The notes below the pieces were generated by a model, which worked only from the letters and a program-made list of their open reading frames with translations, was not told the DNA's origin and made no database searches. From CADEDV01 sp964437415 (GTDB taxonomy: Bacteria; Bacteroidota; Bacteroidia; Chitinophagales; Chitinophagaceae), in the NCBI GenBank assembly GCA_964437415.1, contig CAYTGN010000017.1:1-64000 (forward strand): 64,000 bases of DNA, given 5' to 3'. The stretch's first letter is position 1; the number at the start of each line of letters is the position of its first letter. Shown here piece after piece: positions 45,127 through 54,915 of this stretch. Position numbers and translations under genes: made by a program.

Positions 45127-46413
45127 TTACTGCTCTACAAGAACTTCTACCCCGATCTTTTTGTCTGTTTTATACAAAACAACCAACCTGTCCTTCTTGT
45201 CAGTTGTGATCCTTACTGGTTTTTTCCCAGGATCAGAAAGAGAAATACCGGTAAGATAATCTCCGTTATTATTATACTTAATTATATGAACAGTTGCTCC
45301 GTTTTCGTCTTTAGCTAATTCAAATTCACCATTTTCTTTTTCTGCACCCCTGACGGCTACAAATACATTACCCTTACTGTCAGTGGCAATATCAGTGGTA
45401 TATATAATACCATCCGGGGGATTGGGCTGAGCAAAAGAAAACAGGTAATTTCCGGTTGCATCATATTTCTGGCAGGGGCCAAAATAGTTTGCTACAAAAA
45501 CGTCATTATTCATATCCAATGCCAGGCCATAATATCCATTAAAGTAACCAGCTCCTGCCCCAGCCTTGCCAAAATGAAATTGGTATTTACCGCTGTTATC
45601 AAATACAGTAACCCTGTTCAAATCAATATCACCCAGATACATTCTGTTTTTAGAATCAAATGCTATTCCCCGGGTAACAAATGACATCCCCGGGCCGGCT
45701 CCCTTAGCACCAAAGCTGTAAAGGTGTTTACCCTCCTGGCTAAAAGCCATCAAACGGGGAGGAGTAATTTTCTGATCAGTTATAAATATTCTATTAGTTC
45801 TGTCTGTAGTTATATTAGTAAGGCCATCAAAATGCCCGATGATATCTCCTTCCGTTTGGCCAAATGAACTGATGAATTTACCAGATGGGGAAAACCGCAG
45901 TACTACTTTATCTGTGATCAGAAAATTTCCGTTTCTATCAACAGTAATAGCTGTTGGATTCTTGAAGTGCTTAGAATTTTCTTTTGCATCCCCGAAATCC
46001 AAAACTGTTTTATAGGAAGTCTTTGCTCCGTTAAATACTACAGTTGCTGTATTCAGAGCATTGTCAGCTTCCTTTACATAACCAGTAACATTAATTTCTG
46101 ACAATCCTGTTCCAATACCCGGCGCTGTAAATAAACCAGAAGTTGAGATAGTACCGACCTTAGCGTTTCCGCCAACGATACCATTTACTGACCATACAAC
46201 ATTCTTGGGATTATATGCAGAAGTCAGGCGGGTTGTCATCATAACAACATGGAACTGCTGTTTATCACCAGCACTTAACGATACAAGTGTCGGGTTGATC
46301 CGGGCTCTTTTAAGAGGTTTTGCAGTCGCCCCCCCACCTTGCTGAGATAGCACTTGTTGTGTGATCGTTAAAAGCAGGATAAACCCAACAAATCGCCTAA
46401 TATAATTTTTCAT
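45127..46413 (-). CDS. Secreted Ig-like plus NHL-repeat protein 1
   Basis: 428 residues: signal peptide, an Ig-like (bacterial Big) domain at about 35-125 (PTLVSLSAGDKQQFHV, VVWSVNGIVGGNAKVGTIS), then an NHL beta-propeller with repeats such as NPTAITVDRNGNFLITD, RNRIFITDQ-like and YNGLALD-type blades. No catalytic motif was seen; NHL propellers usually bind ligands or proteins, though some are lyases. Paralogue of the next gene. Confidence 0.82.
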   Translation of the reverse strand: MKNYIRRFVGFILLLTITQQVLSQQGGGATAKPLKRARINPTLVSLSAGDKQQFHVVMMTTRLTSAYNPKNVVWSVNGIVGGNAKVGTISTSGLFTAPGIGTGLSEINVTGYVKEADNALNTATVVFNGAKTSYKTVLDFGDAKENSKHFKNPTAITVDRNGNFLITDKVVLRFSPSGKFISSFGQTEGDIIGHFDGLTNITTDRTNRIFITDQKITPPRLMAFSQEGKHLYSFGAKGAGPGMSFVTRGIAFDSKNRMYLGDIDLNRVTVFDNSGKYQFHFGKAGAGAGYFNGYYGLALDMNNDVFVANYFGPCQKYDATGNYLFSFAQPNPPDGIIYTTDIATDSKGNVFVAVRGAEKENGEFELAKDENGATVHIIKYNNNGDYLTGISLSDPGKKPVRITTDKKDRLVVLYKTDKKIGVEVLVEQ

Positions 46414-46477
46414 TCTTTATATTTTCAATTATTAATGTTATGCGACATCCTCCAATCGTGATTTGTCATAAGACAAA

Positions 46478-47791
46478 TCATTGTGGAGCGAAGATTTCAA
46501 AACCTGCTGTTTCTTTGCTGCGATAAATAGCAAAGAGATAGCCTTTTTCATCTACAAAAACCCAGTTTTCGGAATGTTCCCCAATCGATAAGTTAACACC
46601 ACAGATAAAATCGCCGTTATTGTTGTGCTTTTCAATACTATAAATCCTTTCCTTCGAAACTTCAAACTGTCCCCCGTAACCACGCATCCCTCTCACCATT
46701 GAATAAACATTCCCCCATTTATCATCAGAAATAGCATGTATATAAACTGCACCTCCGGGAGGTTCAGCTTCTGCAAATGAGAATAAAAATTTTCCATTGG
46801 CATCAAACTTTTGAATGGTTGAGTAATACCCCGACACAAATACATCGTTATTGGGATCTACCACCAGCGCATGGGGTGCATTAAAATCTTCAGTGCGATG
46901 ACCATCACGACCCCAGGAGGCAATAAACTCACCTTCATGGGAAAACTTTGTAACGTTTGAATTGTCAACATCCACTACATACAGATTCCCTTCGCTGTCA
47001 AAATCCATTCCATGTGCACGGAGCAACTGGCCAGTGCTATTACCCTTCGGTGCAAATGATTTTTTCAACTTACCGTCATGTGAGAATATCTGTATCCTGT
47101 TGCCAAATTCCTTTTGATCACTGATATACAGATCCCCATCTTTATCAAGTAAAACAACCCTGGGACTGTAAAACTGTCCGTCTTTCTGGCCGGTAGAGCC
47201 GATATAACCCAGGAATTTTCCATCCTGGCTGAAACGCATCACAAAATGTGAGTCAGCATCAACAATAACAATGTTACCATCCTTATCAAGTGCCACCCCA
47301 TGAGGGTTGCCAAAATGTTTTGTTTCGCTATGTTTCTCTGAATATTTAAAAATGCTTTTATAAAATGGCTTGTCAGGCGCCATGATTACAGATGCAAATA
47401 ATTTCCTTCCTGGTTTACCGGGAATCTCACCGGTAATATGAATTTCCTGTGGAACAGGTATAGAAGCAGGTGCTGTATAAACTCCTTCTGTTGTTATCCT
47501 GCCATACTCCTCAGTTCCTCCGACAACCCCGTTTACAGACCAGGCAACCTGATCAGCAAGTTTTGCCGGTTTGAGGAACTCGGGCAAAAGAATAACCTTA
47601 AATTTTTGCTGTTGCCCTGTGGCAAGTGTGGCAACCGACGGATTGATAGAAGCATCAGGCCCAACCTTCACCTGTCCGGCAACAGTATCCGTGGCAAGAA
47701 TAATGAAAGACAAACCCGAAACTAATACGCCACTAAAAAACTTAATTCTGTCAACTAGCTTTGAGTAGCTGGAAAAATAATGACCTCTCAT
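46478..47791 (-). CDS. Secreted Ig-like plus NHL-repeat protein 2
   Basis: 437 residues with the same plan: hydrophobic signal (LVSGLSFIILATDTVAGQ), Ig-like domain (ASINPSVATLATGQQQKFKV, VAWSVNGVVGGTEEYG), and NHL blades (NPHGVALDKDGNIVIVD, SPRVVLLDKDGDLYISD, RAHGMDFDSEGNLYVVD, APHALVVDPNNDVFVSG). The two neighbours probably arose by duplication. A role as surface glycan-binding proteins is possible. Confidence 0.82.
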   Translation of the reverse strand: MRGHYFSSYSKLVDRIKFFSGVLVSGLSFIILATDTVAGQVKVGPDASINPSVATLATGQQQKFKVILLPEFLKPAKLADQVAWSVNGVVGGTEEYGRITTEGVYTAPASIPVPQEIHITGEIPGKPGRKLFASVIMAPDKPFYKSIFKYSEKHSETKHFGNPHGVALDKDGNIVIVDADSHFVMRFSQDGKFLGYIGSTGQKDGQFYSPRVVLLDKDGDLYISDQKEFGNRIQIFSHDGKLKKSFAPKGNSTGQLLRAHGMDFDSEGNLYVVDVDNSNVTKFSHEGEFIASWGRDGHRTEDFNAPHALVVDPNNDVFVSGYYSTIQKFDANGKFLFSFAEAEPPGGAVYIHAISDDKWGNVYSMVRGMRGYGGQFEVSKERIYSIEKHNNNGDFICGVNLSIGEHSENWVFVDEKGYLFAIYRSKETAGFEIFAPQ

Positions 47792-47823
47792 TTCTTACTA
47801 AATTTACGTTTTACTAATTCTAT

Positions 47824-48753
47824 TTAATTTGCATATTCAGGTTTCCACCCATATTCGATATACTCCCATGAAATATCTCCTCCGTTGATTGAAATTCTCA
47901 TAAATCCTTTCTCAACATCCTTATTGCCCCTCCATGAATGACCCGAAACCGAGCCACCGGTGATAAACCTCGTTTTATTATTTATGTAGATATCTTCAAT
48001 CCAATGAGTATGCCCCTGCAATACCAACCTGAGATTATGCTTTTCAAGCATATTCAATATCTCAGTCCTGTTTGTAATGAATGCCCCCTCCGGGCTACGG
48101 GGGTTTGGTCCCCGTATGTGACGCTGCCAATACGTGGAAAGAAAGGGTATATGTACAACTATCGCTACCGGTATTTCTGACGAAATTTTTGAAAGATCTT
48201 CCTGGAGCCATTTCATTTGTTCCTCATCAATCTCACCGATATACTTTCTATCCTTTTCTCCAACAGAATTTAACACTATAAAATGCCAGCCTTTGTGATC
48301 AAAAGAATAATAAGTTTTGCCAAGATATTTTCTGAACAGCCCGTATTTATAATCAGGATGACCTTTGTCTACATTACTTTCAGGGTAAATGCCAAACAAA
48401 TCATGATTACCAACCGTATTGAATACAGGCATTTTCAGTAAAGCTGTGGTTTGAGCATATAACTTAAAAAGAGAATCAGCCCTGGCATACCCAACACCTA
48501 AAGCATCATAGACAAGGTCGCCACCGGTCAGAACAAAATCTGCATTCATATTATTAGCCTTGTCAATAGCTAACTTAAACCCCTTAACAGCACCGTTTTC
48601 TGGCTGAAGATGAATGTCACACATAAAAAGAAAAGAGAATGACTCATTCTTTCCCAGCTCAGCAGCAAAAGCCAGATCAGTTTTCTGTACTGAATTCCGT
48701 GGACTGCAGGCACACTGAAGGCAAATGAATAATATCGTGGCAATTTTTTTCAT
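47824..48753 (-). CDS. Calcineurin-like metallophosphoesterase lipoprotein 1
   Basis: 309 residues from the start MKKIATILFICLQCAC (lipobox LQCAC); an ATG three codons earlier is also in frame. The full metal set is present: FMCDIHLQ (DxH), TGGDLVYD (GGD), VGNHDLFG (GNHD), VVHIPFLS (H), QGHTHWIED (GHTH). Periplasmic phosphomono- or diesterase. Tandem paralogue of the next gene. Confidence 0.88.
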   Translation of the reverse strand: MKKIATILFICLQCACSPRNSVQKTDLAFAAELGKNESFSFLFMCDIHLQPENGAVKGFKLAIDKANNMNADFVLTGGDLVYDALGVGYARADSLFKLYAQTTALLKMPVFNTVGNHDLFGIYPESNVDKGHPDYKYGLFRKYLGKTYYSFDHKGWHFIVLNSVGEKDRKYIGEIDEEQMKWLQEDLSKISSEIPVAIVVHIPFLSTYWQRHIRGPNPRSPEGAFITNRTEILNMLEKHNLRLVLQGHTHWIEDIYINNKTRFITGGSVSGHSWRGNKDVEKGFMRISINGGDISWEYIEYGWKPEYAN

Positions 48754-48866
48754 TACAATCATAGCGGGATGCCATAAAAAAGGTATACATCGTTACCCAA
48801 CAGGCAATTCATTTATAAAACAAGGATAAGGGAACGATTCGTTATGAAGTGGATTGGAGAAACCCG

Positions 48867-49796
48867 TCATTCTCTGTAAAGAGTCTCCCAGCCGTAATCT
48901 ATGTATTCCCAGTTGATATCCTGCCCCTTGATGCGAATCAGCATAAAACCTTCTTCACCGGTTCTGGTTCCCTTCCAGGAAGGTCGGCCAGCCACCGCAC
49001 CTCCCGTTATGAACCGGGTTTTACCACCGACATTAATATCTTCCACCCAATGAAGATGCCCTTGCAGAACCAGGCGAAGGTTATGCTTTTTAAAAAGCTC
49101 CAGGACTTCATTCCGGTTATCTACCCATAATTCGTTTGGAACCTCAGGTTTGTCTGTCTTTGGATAAATCTGTGCCTGAACTGAAACAAGGGGTATGTGC
49201 AAAACAATTGCAATTGGCGTTTCGGGTGAAACTCCGGCTATATCCTTTTTCAGCCATTCTATCTGATCTTTTCCTATTGTTCCTATATACTTTTTGTTTT
49301 TTTCATCAATGGAATTCAATGCAATAAAATGCCAGCCTTTATGATTAAACGAGTAAAAGGTCTCACCCAGGTATCGTTTATACATTCCATATTTATAATC
49401 CGGATCAGCCGGGCTGATGCCGCTGCCTTCATAAATTCCAAACAATTCATGATTTCCAATTACATTGTAAACAGGCATCTTCAGTCTCTTGATAGTCTCT
49501 TTATATAACTGAAATAATGAGTCACCTCTTGGCCTGTTTCCTCTTAGCACATCAAAAACAAGATCACCGCCTGTTAAAACAAAATCAGCATTCAGCTTGT
49601 TGGCGGTGTCAATAGCTTTAATCAATCCATCGGTGGCACCCAGTTCAGGCTGGATATGAATATCGGTCATGAACAGAAATGAAAACTCATTTTCTTTTGC
49701 TGCTGTTGAAGTAATTTTCTTCGAAAGACAGCCGGATAATAATTGTACAAAGAATAGAAAATAAACAATACTCCTCATTCGATTTAACTTCATCAT
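48867..49796 (-). CDS. Calcineurin-like metallophosphoesterase lipoprotein 2
   Basis: 309 residues with lipobox LLSGC. Motifs as in its neighbour: FMTDIHIQ, TGGDLVFD, IGNHELFG (GNHE instead of GNHD), LHIPLVS and QGHLHWVED. The Asp-to-Glu change in GNHD is tolerated in the superfamily. Met7 (MRSIVYFLFF) is an alternative start. Lies 46 bp after susD. Confidence 0.87.
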   Translation of the reverse strand: MMKLNRMRSIVYFLFFVQLLSGCLSKKITSTAAKENEFSFLFMTDIHIQPELGATDGLIKAIDTANKLNADFVLTGGDLVFDVLRGNRPRGDSLFQLYKETIKRLKMPVYNVIGNHELFGIYEGSGISPADPDYKYGMYKRYLGETFYSFNHKGWHFIALNSIDEKNKKYIGTIGKDQIEWLKKDIAGVSPETPIAIVLHIPLVSVQAQIYPKTDKPEVPNELWVDNRNEVLELFKKHNLRLVLQGHLHWVEDINVGGKTRFITGGAVAGRPSWKGTRTGEEGFMLIRIKGQDINWEYIDYGWETLYRE

Positions 49797-49842
49797 TCAA
49801 TCATATTATTATGCAATTAATAAAAAAATTTTAAACCCGATA

Positions 49843-51498
49843 CTAATATCCCGGATTCTGACTCATCGGTAAAGTCAGATTCGCATCGATAACGGACTGG
49901 GGTATCGGGAACAGTGTATCTCTTGGGCTAACAAGTTGTCCGCCGTTTTTATTATACAATTTTACCCGGTCAAACCAGGTTCCTGTCCTTAGCAGCGTAT
50001 ATCTTCTATGCTCTTCCAGTATCAGTTCCCTGGATCTTTCATCCAGGATAAAAGCCATATTTATGTCCCCGGCAGTGACGGCAGGAGCATTCGCCCTGCT
50101 TCGAAGCAGATTGATAGTAATGGCCGCCTGGTCAGGCTGGCTCAGCTTCATTTGTGCCTCTGCTTTCAAAAGGTAGGTTTCTGCAAGCCTCAGGTATAAA
50201 ACGTCCTTATAGGAAGCAAAATCTGCAAGGTTACTTGGGTTGGCCCAATCTGCTTTCCTTGAAAAAGGCCAGTCAACCCTGTTTCTGCTGGTTGCTGAAA
50301 TATCATTGGCCCATGAAAGCCATACTGTGTCGCCATAATTATATCCCGGAGGAAGTATATCGGCTGCTGCCGGTGCATTTCCGGCTGCATTGGTAAGAAT
50401 GAAATATTTTCTGATAGCGTAACCTGATCCCCTGTCATCCTGAGGAGAATATAGGTCCAAAGCATATTTAGTCATTGACATCCTACCAAGCCCATTACCA
50501 CCCCTTTCAACAGTGACCCTGAATGGAGTGATATTATTTACCCGCATGGAAGCATACCTGCTTGTATGATGACGTCGCTGAAGACTCAGACCTCCACCAA
50601 TAGTTTGAAATCTGAACTGAAATACCCATAGTGCTTCTTTATTCCCTTCCTCCCGATTAATATTACCGGGATAAAACATATCCATAAATGGAACTCCGGG
50701 CTGATTGGCCCTTACTCCATACCGGCTGGTTATAAGTCCATACTGAGGTGTTGCTATTACTTTATCGGCCCAAATCAATGCACTATCGGGCTTATTAATA
50801 GTCAGGTACATTTCAGACAGGAAATGCTGTGCGGCGCCCTTCGTCATCCTGCCGGGCAAAGAAGCCCCAACCGGAATATATTGTTCCGCAAAAAGCAAAT
50901 CGTTGATTATTTGTCGTCTGATCACCGCGACAGGATCTCTTTGCCAGTCCGTTCTGATTGTTGAGCCCAGAGATTCCTGGAGATTTAATGGGACATCACC
51001 CCAGCAATATGACAAATGTCTGTACGCCCAGGCACGAATGGCCCTTGCCTCTGCAATTACCCTGTTCTTGTTGGCATCCGCACTTGCGCTTCCACCTGTC
51101 CAATTAATATCAGGATTCTCGCCATTAATTATTATTGAATTTGCTGCTGAAACGATCTTATACAACCAGCTAAAAACACCGCTGTAAAAAGTGTTGGTTG
51201 GGTTATTAAGTGCCCCCCAATCCTGGTATATCTGAGTGATGCCGGCTACAAAATGATTAGTAACCATATTGTCAGTTCCGTTCATGAACATATCGGCTAC
51301 CAGTGATGTTGAGCCATCAAGACCTTCCCACTCAAGACGGACCAGTGAGTATAGTCCGTTCAAACCCGCTTCAAAACCCGAATAACTCTTGTATAAAGTG
51401 ACTGATGAAACCAGGTTTGGAGGCTCTTCATTAAGTAAACTTTTTTTACAGCTTACGAACAGTACTGCGGTAGTTATAACTAAAAGAATCTTTTTCAT
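49843..51498 (-). CDS. SusD/RagB-family outer-membrane glycan-binding lipoprotein (locus 2)
   Basis: 551 residues. Short lipoprotein signal with lipobox VSC after MKKILLVITTAVLF; N-terminal KKSLLNEEPPNLV; helical repeats; YLLKAEAQMKLSQPD; ILDERSRELILEEHRR; C-terminal QNPGY. Surface partner of the SusC transporter 37 bp upstream. It is only distantly similar to the locus 1 protein, so a different glycan is likely. Confidence 0.93.
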   Translation of the reverse strand: MKKILLVITTAVLFVSCKKSLLNEEPPNLVSSVTLYKSYSGFEAGLNGLYSLVRLEWEGLDGSTSLVADMFMNGTDNMVTNHFVAGITQIYQDWGALNNPTNTFYSGVFSWLYKIVSAANSIIINGENPDINWTGGSASADANKNRVIAEARAIRAWAYRHLSYCWGDVPLNLQESLGSTIRTDWQRDPVAVIRRQIINDLLFAEQYIPVGASLPGRMTKGAAQHFLSEMYLTINKPDSALIWADKVIATPQYGLITSRYGVRANQPGVPFMDMFYPGNINREEGNKEALWVFQFRFQTIGGGLSLQRRHHTSRYASMRVNNITPFRVTVERGGNGLGRMSMTKYALDLYSPQDDRGSGYAIRKYFILTNAAGNAPAAADILPPGYNYGDTVWLSWANDISATSRNRVDWPFSRKADWANPSNLADFASYKDVLYLRLAETYLLKAEAQMKLSQPDQAAITINLLRSRANAPAVTAGDINMAFILDERSRELILEEHRRYTLLRTGTWFDRVKLYNKNGGQLVSPRDTLFPIPQSVIDANLTLPMSQNPGY

Positions 51499-51534
51499 AA
51501 CGCTATAATTAATTATAAACGATGACTGATTAAA

Positions 51535-54500
51535 TTATAAGTTCAATGTAAGGCCGAAAACAAATTCCCTTTGCAATGGATTGACACCCCTCCCGCTGTT
51601 TAACTCAGGATCACTAGCCGTCCATTTTGTAATTGTGACGAGGTTTCTGCCAACTACATAAAGTCTTAATTTACCTAAACCGGTCTTTTTAAGTACAGTA
51701 GCCGGAAAATCATACGAAACAGTGAGGTCTTTGAGACGGACAAAACTCGCATCCTCGTAAATTTGTGCTGAAATACCCTGCATCCTCTCCGCATTCAGTG
51801 CATTACGGTAAAAATTATTTGTTGGGTTACTCGGTGTCCACCAATCCTTCTTTAATACATTTCTTCTCACATCAGAACCTGATGAGGCATCTTGTAATAA
51901 TTCGTTCCAACGGGTAACGCCATGAACGCCGTGGATAAAGGCTGTTACCGATATATTTTTAAAAGTAAACGTATTACTTAGTCCCCATAAAAACTTTGGA
52001 TCCAATTGCCCGATCACTTCACGGTCGTTGGCATTGATTACACCGTCCTTATTGCTGTCCTTTATTTTTGCGTTGCCGGGTACAGAACCCCAGGTTGCCG
52101 CTTGTGGTGCCTCACTTTGCTGCCATACACCGTCAAATACATAGTTAAAATTGACCCGGATAGGTTGTCCGATAAACCATGCATTCGCCAAATCATTTAT
52201 TTCATTACCGTCAGAATCAAGAAGCCCGTAAAGAGAAACGATCTGGTTTTTCACATGCGATAAGTTAACAGTTGTGCTCCAGGAAAATTTATTTGAAATA
52301 ACATTACGTGAGGTTAAAGACAATTCAAACCCGGTATTCTTTGTCTCGCCAATATTTTGAGTGATAGCAGTAAGACCATTGACAGAAGATATTGATCTGT
52401 TCAGCAATAAATCAAACGTCTTTGTCTGATAGAAATTAATATCTCCCTCAATCCGGTTATTCAATATACCGAAATCCAGCCCTATATTAAAAGATCTGCT
52501 GGATTCCCATCCAAGATTATCTAACCCGATTCTGCTTGGAATATACCCGGGTTGTGTGGCGCCAAGAGAAACGATATTGCTTTCCGCATAACGTGAAATA
52601 GTCTCATAGGCACCAACGGCCTGGTTACCATTCAACCCGTATGAAGCCCTTAATTTGAATTTATTAAAAATATCCTTTAACGGGAAAAACTCCTCATCAT
52701 CCAGATTCCATCCTAATGCAACGGATGGAAATGTTCCCCATTTGCTTTTTGCACCAAAGCCTGAATACCCATCACGACGTCCTGTCAACGTAAGCAGATA
52801 CCTGCCTTTATAAGAGTAATTAATCCTTAACATCTGTGAAATAAGCGCCGTTTTCACATATGTATAGCTTGGAGAAACAAAGGAAGCCTGTGAAGTTGAA
52901 TAGTAACTTGTAAAATCGTTAGGGAATCCCCTGGCATCTACTATATTGGCCGATGATGAATTTTCCTCGTACATGTATGCGGCTGTTGCAAAAATGGTAT
53001 GATCACCAATACTCTTATTGTATGAAAGAACATTTTCCACAATTGTATTTTTCTCGGATGTACTTGCCGTGTTGGCAATTCCACCTGCTTCTAACCCCGC
53101 TGCGGTATTTCTTCCGATATAATTAGTGATACTACCTGATTTTCTTCTGATACCAGTATTGAGCTGGTAGGTCAGACCTTCTATAAAAGGAACTTTAACT
53201 ATAGCAAAATTGTTCGTCAAAATCTGGTTTGATTCATTCGAATAGTTATAATTAATCGGTTCAAGAGGATTCCGGATATCAATAAACTCGGGCCAGGGAT
53301 ACAACGTCAAATTTCCGTTATCATCATATGCCTTTGTAAGCGGGTTTTTTCTATACACTAATGCCCAATCCAGCGGAAAACCTTCCTTCTTTTCAAAAGA
53401 CAGTTGGGTTCTTGTTCCGACTTTTAACCACTTGGTTATTTCTGTCTCAATATTAATCCGGCTGGTGATACGACGATACCCGTCATTGATTGCCACTCCA
53501 TTCGCATCCAACAAGCTCCCTCCAATTAAGTAGTTGGTATTCTGAAAACCACCGGCAACCGACAGATTATGCTGCTGACTGCTTCCATTGCGTAAGGCAA
53601 GATCAACCCAGTCAACCCATTTGCCCGCATTATATATAGCCTGCTCGGAAGCCGTTACACGTCCAGGCTCACGAAGCTCTTTGAAATCATAAAAGTCCTC
53701 ACCATTCATATATTTTGCAATATTTACCGCCTTTTGCGTGGAGTATCTGCCATCATAAGTAATTCTTGGTTTCCCTGTTTGTCCAAGCTTTGTTGTAATC
53801 AGTATTACGCCATTCGCACCTCTGGATCCATATATGGCAGCTGCAGACGCATCTTTAAGTACTTCTATGGATTTAATGTCATTCGGGTTTATATCCATTA
53901 AATTGCCACTATAAGGAACACCGTCAAGCACAATTAAAGGATCATTGCTGGCCAAAATGGAGTTACGACCTCTGACCATTATTGACTGATTAGGTGAAGC
54001 TCCGGCCTGAGTCTGCTGTACCATAATCCCCGGAACAGAACCTTGTAAAGCTTGCGCCACATTTAAATTGGGGACCATCTCCAATCTCTCCCTGGGAACG
54101 GAAGCGACAGATCCGGTAATATCTCTTCGTTTCTGAGCCCCATATCCGACTACTACCACTTCTTCCATCCCTTTTACATCAGGCAATAAAGTAATATCAA
54201 TCGTTGACCTTCCGGCAATGTTCACCTCCTGAGAAAGAAATCCTGTAAAAGAAAAAACCAATACACCGTTTCCTGGCACATCGATTTTATAAACCCCCGC
54301 AGTATTGGTAGTCGTCCCGGCGCCATCAACACCCTTAACAACAACAGAAACCCCTTCCAAAACCGCACCTGCTTCATTTCTCACAGTACCCGCTACTGTT
54401 ATTTCCTGGATTGCTGCAGACCTTCCTTTCTCCTTAGAAAATACAGGAATAAACAAGAATAGAAATAATACTGTAAGCGCCACACCGGCGTTTTTGGATG

Positions 54501-54540
54501 TAAGTACTTGACTTGAAGAAAAAAATTGCTTTTTCATCAT
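51535..54540 (-). CDS. SusC/RagA-family TonB-dependent transporter (locus 2)
   Basis: 1001 residues: signal segment (VALTVLFLFLFIPVFS), carboxypeptidase-regulatory-like domain (EITVAGTVRNEAGAVLEGV onward), plug starting VVVVGYGAQKRRDITGS with LIVLDGVPYSG and DASAAAIYGSRGANGVILI, then the barrel ending REFVFGLTLNL. First gene of a new transcription unit after a 375-bp gap that holds an operator-like motif. Confidence 0.95.
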   Translation of the reverse strand: MMKKQFFSSSQVLTSKNAGVALTVLFLFLFIPVFSKEKGRSAAIQEITVAGTVRNEAGAVLEGVSVVVKGVDGAGTTTNTAGVYKIDVPGNGVLVFSFTGFLSQEVNIAGRSTIDITLLPDVKGMEEVVVVGYGAQKRRDITGSVASVPRERLEMVPNLNVAQALQGSVPGIMVQQTQAGASPNQSIMVRGRNSILASNDPLIVLDGVPYSGNLMDINPNDIKSIEVLKDASAAAIYGSRGANGVILITTKLGQTGKPRITYDGRYSTQKAVNIAKYMNGEDFYDFKELREPGRVTASEQAIYNAGKWVDWVDLALRNGSSQQHNLSVAGGFQNTNYLIGGSLLDANGVAINDGYRRITSRINIETEITKWLKVGTRTQLSFEKKEGFPLDWALVYRKNPLTKAYDDNGNLTLYPWPEFIDIRNPLEPINYNYSNESNQILTNNFAIVKVPFIEGLTYQLNTGIRRKSGSITNYIGRNTAAGLEAGGIANTASTSEKNTIVENVLSYNKSIGDHTIFATAAYMYEENSSSANIVDARGFPNDFTSYYSTSQASFVSPSYTYVKTALISQMLRINYSYKGRYLLTLTGRRDGYSGFGAKSKWGTFPSVALGWNLDDEEFFPLKDIFNKFKLRASYGLNGNQAVGAYETISRYAESNIVSLGATQPGYIPSRIGLDNLGWESSRSFNIGLDFGILNNRIEGDINFYQTKTFDLLLNRSISSVNGLTAITQNIGETKNTGFELSLTSRNVISNKFSWSTTVNLSHVKNQIVSLYGLLDSDGNEINDLANAWFIGQPIRVNFNYVFDGVWQQSEAPQAATWGSVPGNAKIKDSNKDGVINANDREVIGQLDPKFLWGLSNTFTFKNISVTAFIHGVHGVTRWNELLQDASSGSDVRRNVLKKDWWTPSNPTNNFYRNALNAERMQGISAQIYEDASFVRLKDLTVSYDFPATVLKKTGLGKLRLYVVGRNLVTITKWTASDPELNSGRGVNPLQREFVFGLTLNL

Positions 54541-54915
54541 ATGGCAGTTTTGATAGTTTCTGAAATAGGTTAGAAAAATTTATGTCCTGGCAATCTTCCT
54601 ATTTCTCTTCTGTAAATCTACTGGAACCTACAGTTGGGAAATTATTCCTGATTTGCCAATTATTATAGGATGTTATCATAAAGCAAAAACAGCCCCTTCG
54701 CACATTTACTTCTTTTTGTTTATGTCAATTTTTTATTTCTTAAATGGCATAAAATTTTCTCAATGTTTTTTGCAATCTAAAAGTAGCCCGGGATAAACAA
54801 CGGAAAAACTGATGAAAAAAAGATAATAATAAAGTAATGTCCTAAAATAGAAAAACAACTCACCTATAGACAAATAATACAAAAAAAATATTCGTTCGGA
54901 TCCCAAACCCTAAAC
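54541..54915. other. Regulatory region upstream of the locus 2 susC gene
   Basis: 375 bp without a gene, AT-rich. The operator-like motif (54663-54682) lies 123-142 bp upstream of susC. Nothing else recognisable was seen. Confidence 0.6.
54663..54682 (-). promoter_or_regulatory. Candidate AraC operator, locus 2 site 1
   Basis: TATAGGATGTTATCAT on the + strand, matching the site at 57532 at 15 of 16 positions. The right half TTATCAT is shared with the locus 1 sites, while the left half TATAGGAT is specific to locus 2. Confidence 0.62.
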
